This document shows, piece after piece, positions 14,278-25,800 of a stretch of DNA of 64,000 nucleotides. The stretch is from Chrysomallon squamiferum (Eukaryota > Mollusca > Gastropoda > Neomphalida > Peltospiridae): positions 47,699,102-47,763,101 of the forward strand of contig CM022665.1 of the NCBI GenBank assembly GCA_012295275.1, read 5' to 3'. The notes beneath the pieces were generated by a model. The model did not search any database and was not told where the DNA came from. It was given only the letters and a program-made list of their open reading frames with translations. Every line of letters starts with the position of its first letter. Position 1 is the first letter of the stretch. The translations under genes and the position numbers were made by a program.

Positions 14278-16338
14278 TTTATTTATTTATTTAATTACAT
14301 GTATTTATTTATTTATTTAATTACATGTATTTATTTATTTATTTACTTTACTTACTTTATTTACTTCATTCATTCACTTATTTAATATTTATTTAATTAC
14401 ATGTATTTCTTTGTTTATTTATTTTATTCAGTTAATTTCATATATTAATTTAAACATTTGTTCATTCATTTCATTATTTGCAACGTATTTTATTTAACTG
14501 TATTATATTTATTTATTTATTTTGTTTGTTTATTTGTTTGTTTGTTTTATTTTTTTGTTTGTTTGTTTGTTTGTTTTACATTTTTGCTTTTGGTTTGTTC
14601 ATTTTTTGTTTATTTCGACAGATCAAGAATTCGGCGCCACCTGTTGGCATTTTCACTGGCTGCTCCTGCCATGGCCATCATAACTTACCTTGGTTTGAGT
14701 CAGGTAGCTGAGTTTTTTTAATACATAACTTACCTTGGTTTGAGTCAGGTAGCTGAGTTTTTTTATACATAACTTACCTTGGTTTGAGTCAGGTAGCTGA
14801 GTTTTTTATACATAACTTACCTTGGTTTGAGTCAGGTAGCTGAGTTTTTTATTACATAACTTACCTTGGTTTGAGTCAGGTAGCTGAGTTTTTTATTACA
14901 TAACTTACCTTGGTTTGAGTCAGGTAGCTGAGTTTTTTTATACATAACTTACCTTGGTTTGAGTCAGGTAGCTGAGTTTTTTTATTACATAACTTACCTT
15001 GGTTTGAGTCAGGTAGCTTTTTTTTTAATACATAACTTACCTTGGTTTGAGGCTGGTAGCTTTTTTTTTAATACATAACTTACCTTGGTTTGAGTCAGGT
15101 AGCTTTTTTTTTAATACATAACTTACCTTGGTTTGAGTCAGGTAGCTGAGTTTTTTTATACATAACTTACCTTGGTTTGAGTCAGGTAGCTGAGTTTTTT
15201 ATTACATAACTTACCTTGGTTTGAGTCAGGTAGCTGAGTTTTTTAATACATAACTTACCTTGGTTTGAGTCAGGTAGCTGAGTTTTTTAATACATAACTT
15301 ACCTTGGTTTGAGTCAGGTAGCTGAGTTTTTTAATACATAACTTACCTTGGTTTGAGTCAGGTAGCTGAGTTTTTTAATACATAACTTACCTTGGTTTGA
15401 GTCAGGTAGCTGAGTTTTTTAATACATAATTTACCTTGATTTGAGTCAGGCGGCTGAGTTTTTTATTACATAACTTACCTTGGTTTGAGTCAGGTAGCTG
15501 AGTTTTTTAATACATAACTTACCTTGGTTTGAGTCAGGTAGCTGAGTTTTTATTACATAACTTACCTTTTTGAGTCAGGTAGCTGAGTTTTTAATACATA
15601 ACTTACCTTGGTTTGAGTCAGGTGGCTGAGTTTTTTATTACATAACTTACCTTGGTTTGAGTCAGGTAGCTGAGTTTTTTAATACATAACTTACCTTGGT
15701 TTGAGTCAGGCGGCTGAGTTTTTTATTACATAACTTACCTTGGTTTGAGTCAGGTAGCTGAGTTTTTTAATACATAACTTACCTTGGTTTGAGTCAGGCG
15801 GCTGAGTTTTTTATTACATAACTTACCTTGGTTTGAGTCAGGTAGCTGAGTTTTTTAATACATAACTTACCTTGTTTTGTTACGAAGCTGTCATTTAAAT
15901 TTAAAAAATATCTTTATTAATTATTATCTACAGAGGTTGTCTTTTAAATTAAAAATGTCTTCTTTTTTCTTTATTTTATTATTATTTTTTTTCAACAGAA
16001 GTAATTTAAAATTAATGTTTGTATTTTAATTTTTTTCTACAGAAGTAATCTAAAATAATTTTTTAATTTTAATTTTGTTTAATTTTCTCCAGCAAAGCAA
16101 GGAGCAGCTGTCAGACATGCACACGACGGGCATCGCGATGTTGTTCAGCGCGGGGACGTTTCTGTACGTCGCGACCGTGCACGTTCTTCCGGAAGTTTCC
16201 ATCCACCACTCGCACCACACGGCACCGAACGGGACGGTGGTCATCCGAGAACACAAGGGATTCAAAAAAGTGGAACTCGTCTGTTTAGTCCTGGGTGCAC
16301 TGCTGCCAGTTTTACTTGCCATGGGCCATAAACATTGA
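7413..16338 (+). CDS. SLC39A9: Zinc transporter ZIP9 (SLC39A9), one internal exon not found
   Basis: ZIP-family transporter, known mainly from Golgi and plasma membrane, moving zinc into the cytosol. Plus-strand exons: 7413-7508, 11450-11555, 12014-12265, 13021-13095, 13816-13901, [missing], 14622-14703, 16093-16338 (stop TGA). Matches: [18 protein letters not shown] at the N-terminus, [20 protein letters not shown], a His-rich loop in exon 3, metal-site motif [12 protein letters not shown] (H174-D178), AIMLHK, then [28 protein letters not shown] and a final GHKH. Exon 5 ends in phase 0 after HK, while exon 7 starts with one base of a split codon, so an exon of 3n+2 nt (about 53 nt, the segment that follows HK in the family) is absent from 13902-14621. 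With it the protein would be about 331 aa. Confidence 0.94.
7509..11449 (+). repeat. SLC39A9 intron 1: microsatellites only
   Basis: A 3.9 kb intron between exons 1 and 2. It holds GT (8562-8594), CA (9250-9274), long T/TTTA-rich tracts (9585-9965), AAT (10167-10233), ATTTT (10316-10352), ATT followed by TAG trinucleotides (10650-10750) and poly-A/T runs. Open frames here are Phe/Leu/Tyr-rich low-complexity artefacts. No coding signal seen. Confidence 0.8.
11700..12002. repeat. TTA/TAG trinucleotide tract with an internal duplication of about 90 bp
   Basis: A TAG run followed by AAATTATTATT-type sequence occurs twice (about 11824-11850 and 11905-11932). It runs directly into the acceptor of SLC39A9 exon 3 at 12013. 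Confidence 0.8.
12266..13020. repeat. SLC39A9 intron 3: AATG, GT, CA and TA microsatellites
   Basis: AATG-type repeats just after the exon 3 donor (12280-12302), GT (12500-12525), a long CA block (12835-12935) and a TA block (12937-12975) before the exon 4 acceptor at 13020. No other signal. Confidence 0.85.
13638..13815 (+). repeat. Duplicated acceptor region of SLC39A9 exon 5
   Basis: The tract ATTTTTATGTTAATTTCAGT, an AT-rich stretch and a final ATTTTCAGCT occurs twice: the first copy ends in CAG at 13706, the second is the real acceptor ending at 13815, 109 bp later. A TA run (13731-13760) separates them. The upstream copy is a full acceptor look-alike followed by CTCATAAGG instead of the exon. 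Confidence 0.85.
14170..14450. repeat. ATTT tetranucleotide tract
   Basis: A dense TTTA/TTTG-type low-complexity block with a short internal repeat around TTACATGTATTTATTT (three occurrences). It sits in the interval where the missing ZIP9 exon should lie, and long tracts of this kind are prone to assembly collapse. Confidence 0.85.
14675..15875 (+). repeat. Minisatellite made of the SLC39A9 exon 7 donor junction, about 27 copies of 44 bp
   Basis: Unit: ACATAACTTACCTTGG, then TTTGAGTCAG|GTAGCTGAG, then a T-run and AAT/ATT. The first unit is the true end of exon 7 (codons for ITYLGLSQ, donor GT at 14704-14705). About 26 more copies follow head to tail, nearly all keeping CAG|GTAGCT (some CAGGCGGCT or CAGGTGGCT). 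Variants with TAGCTTTTTTTT occur near 15020-15110. A last partial copy ends near 15874. Confidence 0.97.
15920..16092 (+). repeat. Repeated acceptor-like tract before SLC39A9 exon 8
   Basis: TCTACAGAGG (15929), TCAACAGAAGTAAT (15993) and TCTACAGAAGTAAT (16035) each follow a pyrimidine run and are followed by T-rich sequence; the real acceptor CTCCAG ends at 16092. They look like degenerate copies of the acceptor region. Confidence 0.5.
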
Positions 16339-17200
16339 TGTGAGAGAGAGAGAGAGAAGTATTTGTGTGGTTCACATCATCAAGAAATGTTTAGGAAGAA
16401 GAAAAAAAACCCCACATTTATACAGTTTGAGGAATGTGTTTTCTGTTGGAGGCATTATTCAGATATGATGTGGTTTGATCTGAGATGTTCGTAGAGATAT
16501 TTTTTTACGTTTGAGAGAGTAATAAAAAAGATAATGTTTTTGTACAGTCAGTTTTACAAGGAAGGAAATATTTATATGATTCGCTGAAGGCCTGTAGAAT
16601 GGAGTTAGTTTTGTAATATTGTGTTTTTAAAAAGAAAATCTTTGTGACTGTTGAATTTACAGGGAAAAAAAATATTTATATGATTCACAGAAACGCAACA
16701 GAAAGGGTTGTGTTTTAGATATTGTGTTTTTAAATCACTGACAAAGAATGTTTGTATAATTGACTTTACATGGAAAAAAGAAAAATCTATATGGTTCACT
16801 GAAAGGGGGTAAGTTTTAGATATTGTGTTTTTAAGTTAGTAATAAAAAATGTTTCTATAATTACCTTTACAGGGAAAAAAGAAAAGTGTGTGTGATTCAC
16901 ATATAATCAGCAGAAAAGAATGTGTTTTAGATATTGTGTTTTAAAATTAATAAATAACAGTGTTTGCACAATTGAATTTCCAGGGGTGAAAAAAAAAAAA
17001 ATACGTTTGTATGATTCACAGACAGCTAACAGAAGGATATGAGTTACAGATGTTGTGTTTTTAAATTAATTATTAATTATTAAATATAAATATATATATA
17101 TTTCTATTGTTTGTGCAGAATTTTGTAGATTACCCATGTTGTAATAATTCATATCACATCCTGACTTATGTTGTTTTTTTGTTGTTTTTTTTAAAATCAT
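16339..17200 (+). repeat. ZIP9 3' flank: about 110-bp degenerate repeat, 5 copies (16515-17075)
   Basis: Recurring order: TATTGTGTTTTTAA, then ATGTTTGTATAATTGA-like, then TTTACAGGGAAAAAA, then TATATGATTCACAGA-like, with starts near 16515, 16612, 16715, 16820 and 16930. Likely within the 3' UTR of SLC39A9, as it begins about 175 bp after the stop. Confidence 0.75.
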
Positions 17201-18315
17201 TTTCAACATATCATTGAATCCTTCCTTGTATGATTAATCCAGTGTGTGTGTCATCATTAATCCAGTCTATTGTGAAATTAATCCAGTCTGCTTTCAAACT
17301 AATCCATTTGTCCATCTGTCTTCTTTTTTTTTTTTTTTTTTTTTTAAAAAAGAAAGTTTCAAATGTCAAATTCATGTTTATGTCCAAAATCACTTAAATT
17401 AAGTATTTTTAGCTCTGTATTAAAAATGCACAGCTCTAAGTGAATTAACTAAATTTATTTAAATAGACAACTCACAGATCTGAGTTAACTAAGCTGTGTT
17501 TAATCTACTGATCTACAAACAGCTTCTAGAGATGACATGTAGACTAAGCTGTGTTAAATCTACTCATCTACAAACAGCTTCTTGAGAGGACATGTAGACT
17601 GGTTCAGTGTTTATCAGCATTACAAAAACAAGAGTGGAACCAAAGAATCATAAATTCAGTTGATACAGATGCAGCTGGGGTAGAGTCTGTTTGAATAGGT
17701 TTTAAAATACTTTGTGCCATTAACATTTGATTGTATATATAACAACAACAACAGCAACAACAAAAAAAAAAAAAAAAAAAAAAAAAACACAGAACAAAAA
17801 AATGAAATAAAATATAAATGAAACTCATGGTTTGTTTTCAGTACTGCACTAAAGAACAAATGAAAATAGAAAATGCTGGGTAATCTTTCATAAATAATAA
17901 AGTTTTCTGATTTATGTTGTGTTACCAGAGTATATGTAACCTGGTCATGTGTATGGGATTGTGTGTGTGTACATGCATGTATGTATTCACACATATTAAA
18001 ATAGTCACTGAATAACTGAACGTTGTGTTGACTGTAAATAATTTTTTTGTGGTCTAAAAAAAAAAGTCACATGCAGAATGTTGTGATATTAACTGTGAAT
18101 TTCAGTGTTGACATGTTTTAGTATTTCTACGAGCAGAGTAACTGGCTACGTAACTGTTACAAATTTATAAATATTGTGGGATTATTATTTGTTACATCTT
18201 TTATTATTATTATTATTACGATCATTATTATTTTTTATTTTTATTATTATTATAACTATTATTTTTTACTGTTAATATAATTATTACTATTATTGCAATT
18301 ATTATTATTGTATTA

Positions 18316-18348
<33 letters not shown>

Positions 18349-18363
18349 TCAATATTATTATTA

Positions 18364-18395
<32 letters not shown>

Positions 18396-19040
18396 GTTAT
18401 TATAAAATTAAATCTTTGTTAATGCATTGAACATTATACCAACCTATATGTACATTAAGTGTGTGTATAAATTTTCTTTTTAAATTTGTATTTTGAACAA
18501 AATGAATGTCACACTGTCCTGTATAGTAAATGAAAATATAGCTATGACTAAGATAAAGGTTACGGATTTTTTTTTTTTTTTTTTAAATTTATTAGCATTT
18601 ATTTAAATTTATACTTTTGATGAATTCTGAATTTGATTCATAGTTCTAGTCTCGAATTAAAAAGAAAATATTTTTATTATTATTATTAGTAGTATTAATA
18701 TTAGTATTAGTATTATTATATTTAAAAAAACATTTCTGTAGTGTTTCTTAGATGGTCCATCTACAATAAATGGCCTAAACCATAAAAAAAATTACCAAAT
18801 TAATTAGAAAATATGAAATTTGTTATTGTTAAATATATCTATTTTTACAGTTGACCAAATAATGTGTAAAACTAACATTTTTTTGTACGTTTATTTATTT
18901 ATAATAATATGCACAAACTAGGTATTTTTATTTATTTTTTTGTCACTAAAACATTTCTAGTCAGATTAGTTACCCTATCACAGTTTTGTTCAGTATGAAT
19001 TAAATTCTATTTTAACTAATTTTGTGAAGTTTTTATTAAA

Positions 19041-19075
<35 letters not shown>

Positions 19076-19577
19076 TTTTTTTTTAAAATTTTATTATTAC
19101 TTTATGTAGAGTATATATTGGGTTACATATTAAACACATAGGTGGTATACTGTATTTGTTTGTACATAAATATGTGACTTGTTTTCAAAAAACTTGTGTA
19201 ATGTGTTTTTAGCATAGTCACAGTAACATTCCAGTTTGTTGTAAATGGAAGTAAAAATTCAGAATCTCAGTTCATTAAATAACTTATTATCATTGAACTG
19301 TTCACTAGCAAACCAACAGAAACATCACAGAAGGTTAAAAAAAAAAAAAATTAAAATTCAATTTCAAAACATAAAAATAGCTGCAACTAAAATGTTTACT
19401 GTACTCTTTACTTACGGTACCTTTCACTGAAGTTGGTCACATGTAATAAATGAATGTTGTAAATATATCAAAATTTTAAAATATATCCGAACAATATAAA
19501 TGTGTGTGTATTTGTGTGTTCTATACACACAAATACATATTTATATATATGTATATACATGTTTGTATATTTATATG

Positions 19578-19617
<40 letters not shown>

Positions 19618-19909
19618 TACACATGTATATGTATGTATGTAAGTGTCTCTTTCTCTCTCTATATATATTATATATATACATGTTTGTGTGTATATATATA
19701 TATACACGTGTGTGTGTATAATTTATTTTTTTATAGCCAATGTTTTTGATAAACATTTTGTAAATGACCTTTTTGCTGAAAGTCGTTAATACTGTGCCTG
19801 CTAAAACTTGATGAAGAAAGAAAAAGAAAGAAATTGTAATTCTTTATGACAGCAGCATTTATTTTGAAACTGTGGAATGAAAGAGAGACTGAAGATGATA
19901 TTTATTGTA

Positions 19910-19915
19910 AATAAA
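19910..19915 (+). terminator. Candidate poly(A) signal AATAAA for SLC39A9
   Basis: AATAAA followed by a U/GU-rich stretch (GTTTTATG, then CTGTTGATTTTG). It lies about 3.6 kb after the stop, so it would imply a long 3' UTR; several other AATAAA copies occur closer. Confidence 0.25.
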
Positions 19916-21390
19916 GTTTTATGTATAGTACTAGCAGTATTTTCTGTTGATTTTGAGGTACTGACTCTGTAGAGACAAATTCTTTTACTTTTTAATTAAG
20001 TTACAACACTGGAACAATCTCATTAATTTTTATTTTTTATTTTTTTTAGGGGTAGTTGATTATCAAAGATTTCTTTACAGACACACACACACACAAAATA
20101 CATATCTTTATGCACAGACACATACAGTCAAACATACACATTCATTCACACATGTACACATTCATTCACACATGTACACACACATACATTCATGCACATA
20201 TATAGTCAGTCAGTTACACAGACAAATCTTCACAACACAGTGATTAATTTACTACATCAGTTCTCAAAGGACATTTGCTTGTTTTCCCACCCTACCAGTA
20301 AGGTTATATTACAGACATCCGAAGAGACGTGTCAGCACATACCATGGACTTTCTACACTTGTCACGAAGCACAAGCTTGCAAAGTAAACATCCCAGTGTG
20401 TTTGTGATGTGTTTTCATCTTGTAAACTGACTACAGCCTCAACTGTGTGTACTTCAATGTCTTAGAAAAATAATCTGCATTTTTAATTTGGTCTTTGACT
20501 TTGACAGTTTTTATTTTCTATTAAAACATTTTTTATTCTTTTATTTACTTTTTTAATATTTATTATTATTATTATTTTTATTATTATTATTATTTTATTT
20601 ACTTATTATTTATATTATTATTATTTTATTTTTTTTTGCTGTCTTTTGATATATATTTTTTTTCTAATTATAATAAGAAATATTCTTAGATGTGATTCTT
20701 TGTGAAACAATGATGAATATAAAAGAATTACCTTTACCATCCACAACCTCAAAGAAAAAGTTAATTTTCAGATAAAATTGTTTTTTCTTTGAAAAAAAAA
20801 AGATGAATGGCTGTCAAAACAACATGCAATTTATTTTCAAAAATACTTAAAACAAGACCAGAAATGAGTTTCAATGTTTATTTGTTACAGTAATTAGAAA
20901 ATAACTTTTTTTAATGATTAGAATTGAAAGACTGGAGTAAACAACTTGATAACATAAAGACACAAAAAAACCGACTACAACTTTCAGACATTACTTTTGT
21001 TAATTACTTGAGGTTAAACAGTCACAAGGAGACATTTTATAAAAATTAATAATTTGAGTATAAAATGAACTTGATGACGAGAAAATGCTGACAAAAGTGT
21101 ATCGTTAAAATTACCATATTATAAATAAAATAAATAAAAAATTAATAAAGATAATAACAATTATGAATAAATAAATAAATAATAAATAAGTAAATAATTA
21201 ATAAAGATAATAATGATTATGAACAAATAAATAAAATAAGTAAATAAATAAAATAAAATAAATAAAACAAGAGAAATTAAAAAATTAATTCCATGAACAA
21301 AATAAATTTCAAAACTTGGTGCTAGGAAATTTTAATGTGAATAAAGATGAATTAATTGAAATCACATTTTAAAGTGCATTTGTAGTAATG

Positions 21391-21456
<66 letters not shown>

Positions 21457-22265
21457 TATATCATGAAATGTTTGATAATATGCAAAAAAACACAAAAAAA
21501 ACCCACATTATTTGACAGATGTGCAAAATTAAATTCTACAAAATGTCAAAAAAAAAAAAAAAAAAAAAACTTACAAAAATGGTATAAAATATTTCAAAAT
21601 ACAACAAACGTAATAATACAAGTAATTATCTTTTTTTTTTTTTTTCATTAGATAAAACAGATCCTTGAGGTATGTCGTAAGTCACTGGTTTTTATTTTTT
21701 ATTGTCACTGGCAGTTTTCTTAGTTATACAGATTTAGCAGCACTGTTTCCAGGTATTTCTAGTAGCACTGTTTTTAGTTATTTAGTGCTGTTTACAGTTA
21801 CCACCTGTTACTTAAACATTACCCAGAAATGAAAACGAATGAATATCAACGTCTAATTAATATCAACAATTATATATACATACCACTGCTGAGTCTAATG
21901 TGATCTGCATACATTAAATCAATAAAATAAAAGTTTTTAATTAACCTTTGTCAACAGTCTGTTGTTGTTCTTCATTAGAGAAGTTCATTAGAGTCAATAT
22001 TTCTCTAATAAATAAGTTGTCAGATTCTGGCCTAGTTGTTTCTTTGTAAAGCTGAATGGTACGTACACTTGAACAATAATAACTAAATAAATCCATAATA
22101 ATAATAATAATAATAAGTAACAATAATAATTATAACTAACTAAATAAATTTAATAATAATAACAACAATAACATTAGGAATAATAATAATAATAATATAA
22201 CAAAATAAATAAAATTAATAATAACATTGGGAATAATAATAATAATAACAAAAAAATAAAATAAA

Positions 22266-22319
<54 letters not shown>

Positions 22320-22348
22320 TAAATAAAATAAACTTAAGAATTTTATCC

Positions 22349-22354
22349 TTTATT
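22349..22354 (-). terminator. Candidate poly(A) signal for RNF216
   Basis: AATAAA on the minus strand about 540 bp past the RNF216 stop, just before the AAT microsatellite. One of several possible signals in AT-rich sequence. Confidence 0.25.
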
Positions 22355-22893
22355 GAAAGAAAAAAATTATATAACACTCATCCTTGAACTTTCATTCACA
22401 AATACACCATAATGAAATGACAGCCATGCACCACAATATATCAACAACGCAGTGAAACGGTAAGAAAATAAAATAAAATATATCAAAAATGCTCGAAATG
22501 TGACTTTCACGATATGAGATCACTCATTTTGAAACATGACTGTAACACAGTTGAGAAACACAGAAGACCTTTAAATATCTCTGAACACAGCAAAATTATT
22601 TTGTCAAGTTAAAACAATACCTACAGCCATAATTGTTTTTATAATTGTTTTCTATTTTACTGGTAAAGCTTGGATGGCTCACTTCATCAATACTTGATCA
22701 CAACCGATTAAAATTTTAGCTCAATTTAGCTGAATTTTAATTAATACATTTCAGTTTAATTCGTGGAAAGTGTCGGCATGGGTTGATCAACTGACTACAG
22801 AACTGAAATATTTTAATCTGATTATAACACATCACAGAAGTTAAGTTGACTAAATATTTGTGACACTGTGATTAAACTTTAGTGACAGTGATG

Positions 22894-25800
22894 CTAATAA
22901 TAATCATAATCTGAATCATATGAAGAACAACTGCTGTACTCTGCATCATAATCTTCTTGTCTGCAAAAAAAAAAAAAAATTAAAAAATTTGTTAGATACA
23001 TATTTGTAACAGAAAATAAAACATATTTTGTTATTTCAAAGATTAAAAACCTGTGACAACATTTCCACGATCTGTACAGCATCATTTAACATTTGATAAC
23101 AATCATAAAATGATCAGACAATTTTAAATACAACTTTTGAGTAGAAAACACTTTGGTTGTTTAAAGATGACAATTTAAAAATTGTCAATAAAGAACCACA
23201 AAATAAAATGAATAGATACCTATTTAATGAATGATATCTAATACATTTAATTATTAAGAATTAACAGGTTTTTATACAATACTAGGACAACTAAACAATC
23301 CATGGGCTTGTGTGTTAGTGCTCAGCAGAAGGTGATTGGTTACCACTGCCTTCCCATAATCAGGAAAAAATATACTTTATTTTCTAGTATTAAAATGTAA
23401 AAATTATCTACTTACATGTTGTCAATTCTGCTTGATGCTTTATCTGAAATAAAAAAAGAAATGAATTAAAACAGAAAGTTTAACAAAACCAAGTGGAAAT
23501 GTTGATTTATTATTGTATATATATTCTGAGATAGATCATCTCAAATCTCTCCATAACAGCAATTCTAGAGCTTCTGTCACATTAACATAAACCTGACTCG
23601 TTTTAAATTACCAGACACTAAGTGGTAACATTTACAAGATGTCTATTTCAGTGGTAATATTACAAACACATACAGGTACACAGGTAATATTTCAAACACA
23701 GATGTACACAGGTGATATTACAAACACAGATGTACACAGGTGATATTACAAACACAGATGCACACATGTGATATTACAAACACATACAGATGTACACAAG
23801 TGTATACTACTCACACTGCTCTGTACTACTCACTGACGTGTACTACTCACACTGCTCTGTACTACTCACTGACGTGTACTACTCACACTGATGCATACTA
23901 CTCACACAGATCTGTACTACTCACTGACGTGTACTACTCACACTGACGCATACTACTCACACAGATCTGTACTACTCACTGATGTATACTACTCACACTG
24001 CTCTGTGTACTACTCACACTGACATATACTACTCACACGGATGTGTACTACTCACACGGATGTGTACTACTCACACTGACGAGTACTACTCACACTGATG
24101 TGTACTACTCACACTGCTCTGTACTACTCACACTGCTCTATGTGCTGGGTGGGGTCGTATTTCAGGGACAGCTCCTCTGCGTCTGGGTGGTCTCTCAGAT
24201 ACTCTCTCCTCGCGTCCTCGGCGGCTTTCTCCATCTCCCTCTTGTGAATCACCTCCGCCTCCTCGATGTTAGCACAGCTGTCAACACAACACACTGCAAC
24301 TGTTAATATAACTAGATACACACACACAGACACATACACACAGCTGTGAACACAACACACTGCAACTGTTAATATAACTAGATACACACACACAGACACA
24401 TACACACAGCTGTGAACACAACACACTGCAACTGTTAATATAACTAGATACACACACACACTGTTAATATAACACACACACAGCTGTGAACACAACACAC
24501 TGCAACTGTTAATATAACTAGATACACACACAGACACACACACAGCTGTGAACACAACACACTGCAACTGTTAATATAACTAGATACACACACAGACACA
24601 CACACAGCTGTGAACACAACACACTGCAACTGTTAATATAACTAGATACACACACACAGACACATACACACAGCTGTGAACACAACACACTGCAACTGTT
24701 AATATAACTAGATACACACACAGACACACAGCTGTGAACACAACACACTGCAACTGTTAATATAACTAGATACACACATAGATACACACACAGTCACATA
24801 CACACAGCTGTGAACACAACACACCTCATGTAGTTTAACTAGATACACACACAAACAGCACACAGCTGTGAATATAACACATCAGCTGTATTTTAACTTG
24901 ATATAAAAGACACAGTCACAGACACATATACATATCACAGTTGTAAATATAATACATTTCCACTGCATTTTAACTAGCTAAACAGGCACACAGACATACA
25001 CACACACAAACAGCACAGCTGTGATATAACACACTTCATCTGTATTTTAACTAGACACAGACACACACACAATCATACACACACACACATACACATAGTC
25101 ACACATACAAATACCTTCACACACATACATATGCATTCAACATATACACACACACACAGACACACTCACACTCACATAGACACACACACAGACACACACA
25201 CACGCAACTCATGTCTTACTCTGGTTGGTGGTGTGAACACATACGATGTCTTACTCTGGGTGGACATTGAAGTGGTTGTAGTCGATGTCGGGCTGTCGAC
25301 ACACGTAACACGACGTTGCCCCGCAGCTGCACGTCATTTTGTTGCAGCCGATGTCCTTGTAGAAACGTTTCCTACAACGGTGACACTGTCGTAGCATTGC
25401 CTCAGAGATCTTCATCTCGATATACGTCCTCATGTTTGTCTCCCCTTGTTTCTCAACCTCGTCACATTTCAAAGGCACGTGGTTCAGTTCTTTGCAAAGT
25501 CTGCCAAATTGGTTATTAAAAATTAAAAAAAAGTAAATTTTTCTAGAAAAGTTATTTATGGATATATAGTTTTGTATTTCATTTGTATCCATCTAATATA
25601 TATATAGATTTAAAATTTAAAATGACTGAATTCAAATTATATTAAAAAAAATATATAGATTTTTTACAAGAATCAATACAAAGTTGTATTTATATATATA
25701 TAAAAATTTCCCATTTTTTTAAATTTAACATAATTTCAAAAGAAAATTGAAAAAGAAAAAGAAACAAGAAATATATTTGAGGAAAAAATATTTTAATCAG

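Larger units (their letters stand above)
17201..22893. other. Convergent intergenic region between SLC39A9 and RNF216
   Basis: 3' flanks of two convergent genes. Contents: poly-T (17324-17345), poly-A (17761-17787), TTA/ATT tracts (18190-18405, 19047-19080, 20560-20640), a TA run (19581-19613) with neighbouring TATG/TG repeats, a TA run (21393-21460), AAAT (21120-21265) and AAT (22098-22318). All open frames are short or repeat-derived. No gene seen. Confidence 0.7.

Noticed and set aside
14675-15875. Regular direct repeats resembling a CRISPR array
   Set aside because: Units are head to tail without unique spacers, derive from an exon end, and the DNA is animal.
14622-16335. Direct joining of SLC39A9 exon 5 to exon 7 in the shifted frame
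   Set aside because: The shifted frame happens to stay open through exons 7 and 8, but it encodes nothing like ZIP9, while the other frame matches the family closely.
24124-24787. Cys/Val-rich open frames through the acceptor array on the minus strand
   Set aside because: Reading frames of the tandem repeat that run into RNF216 exon 5; no independent protein character.
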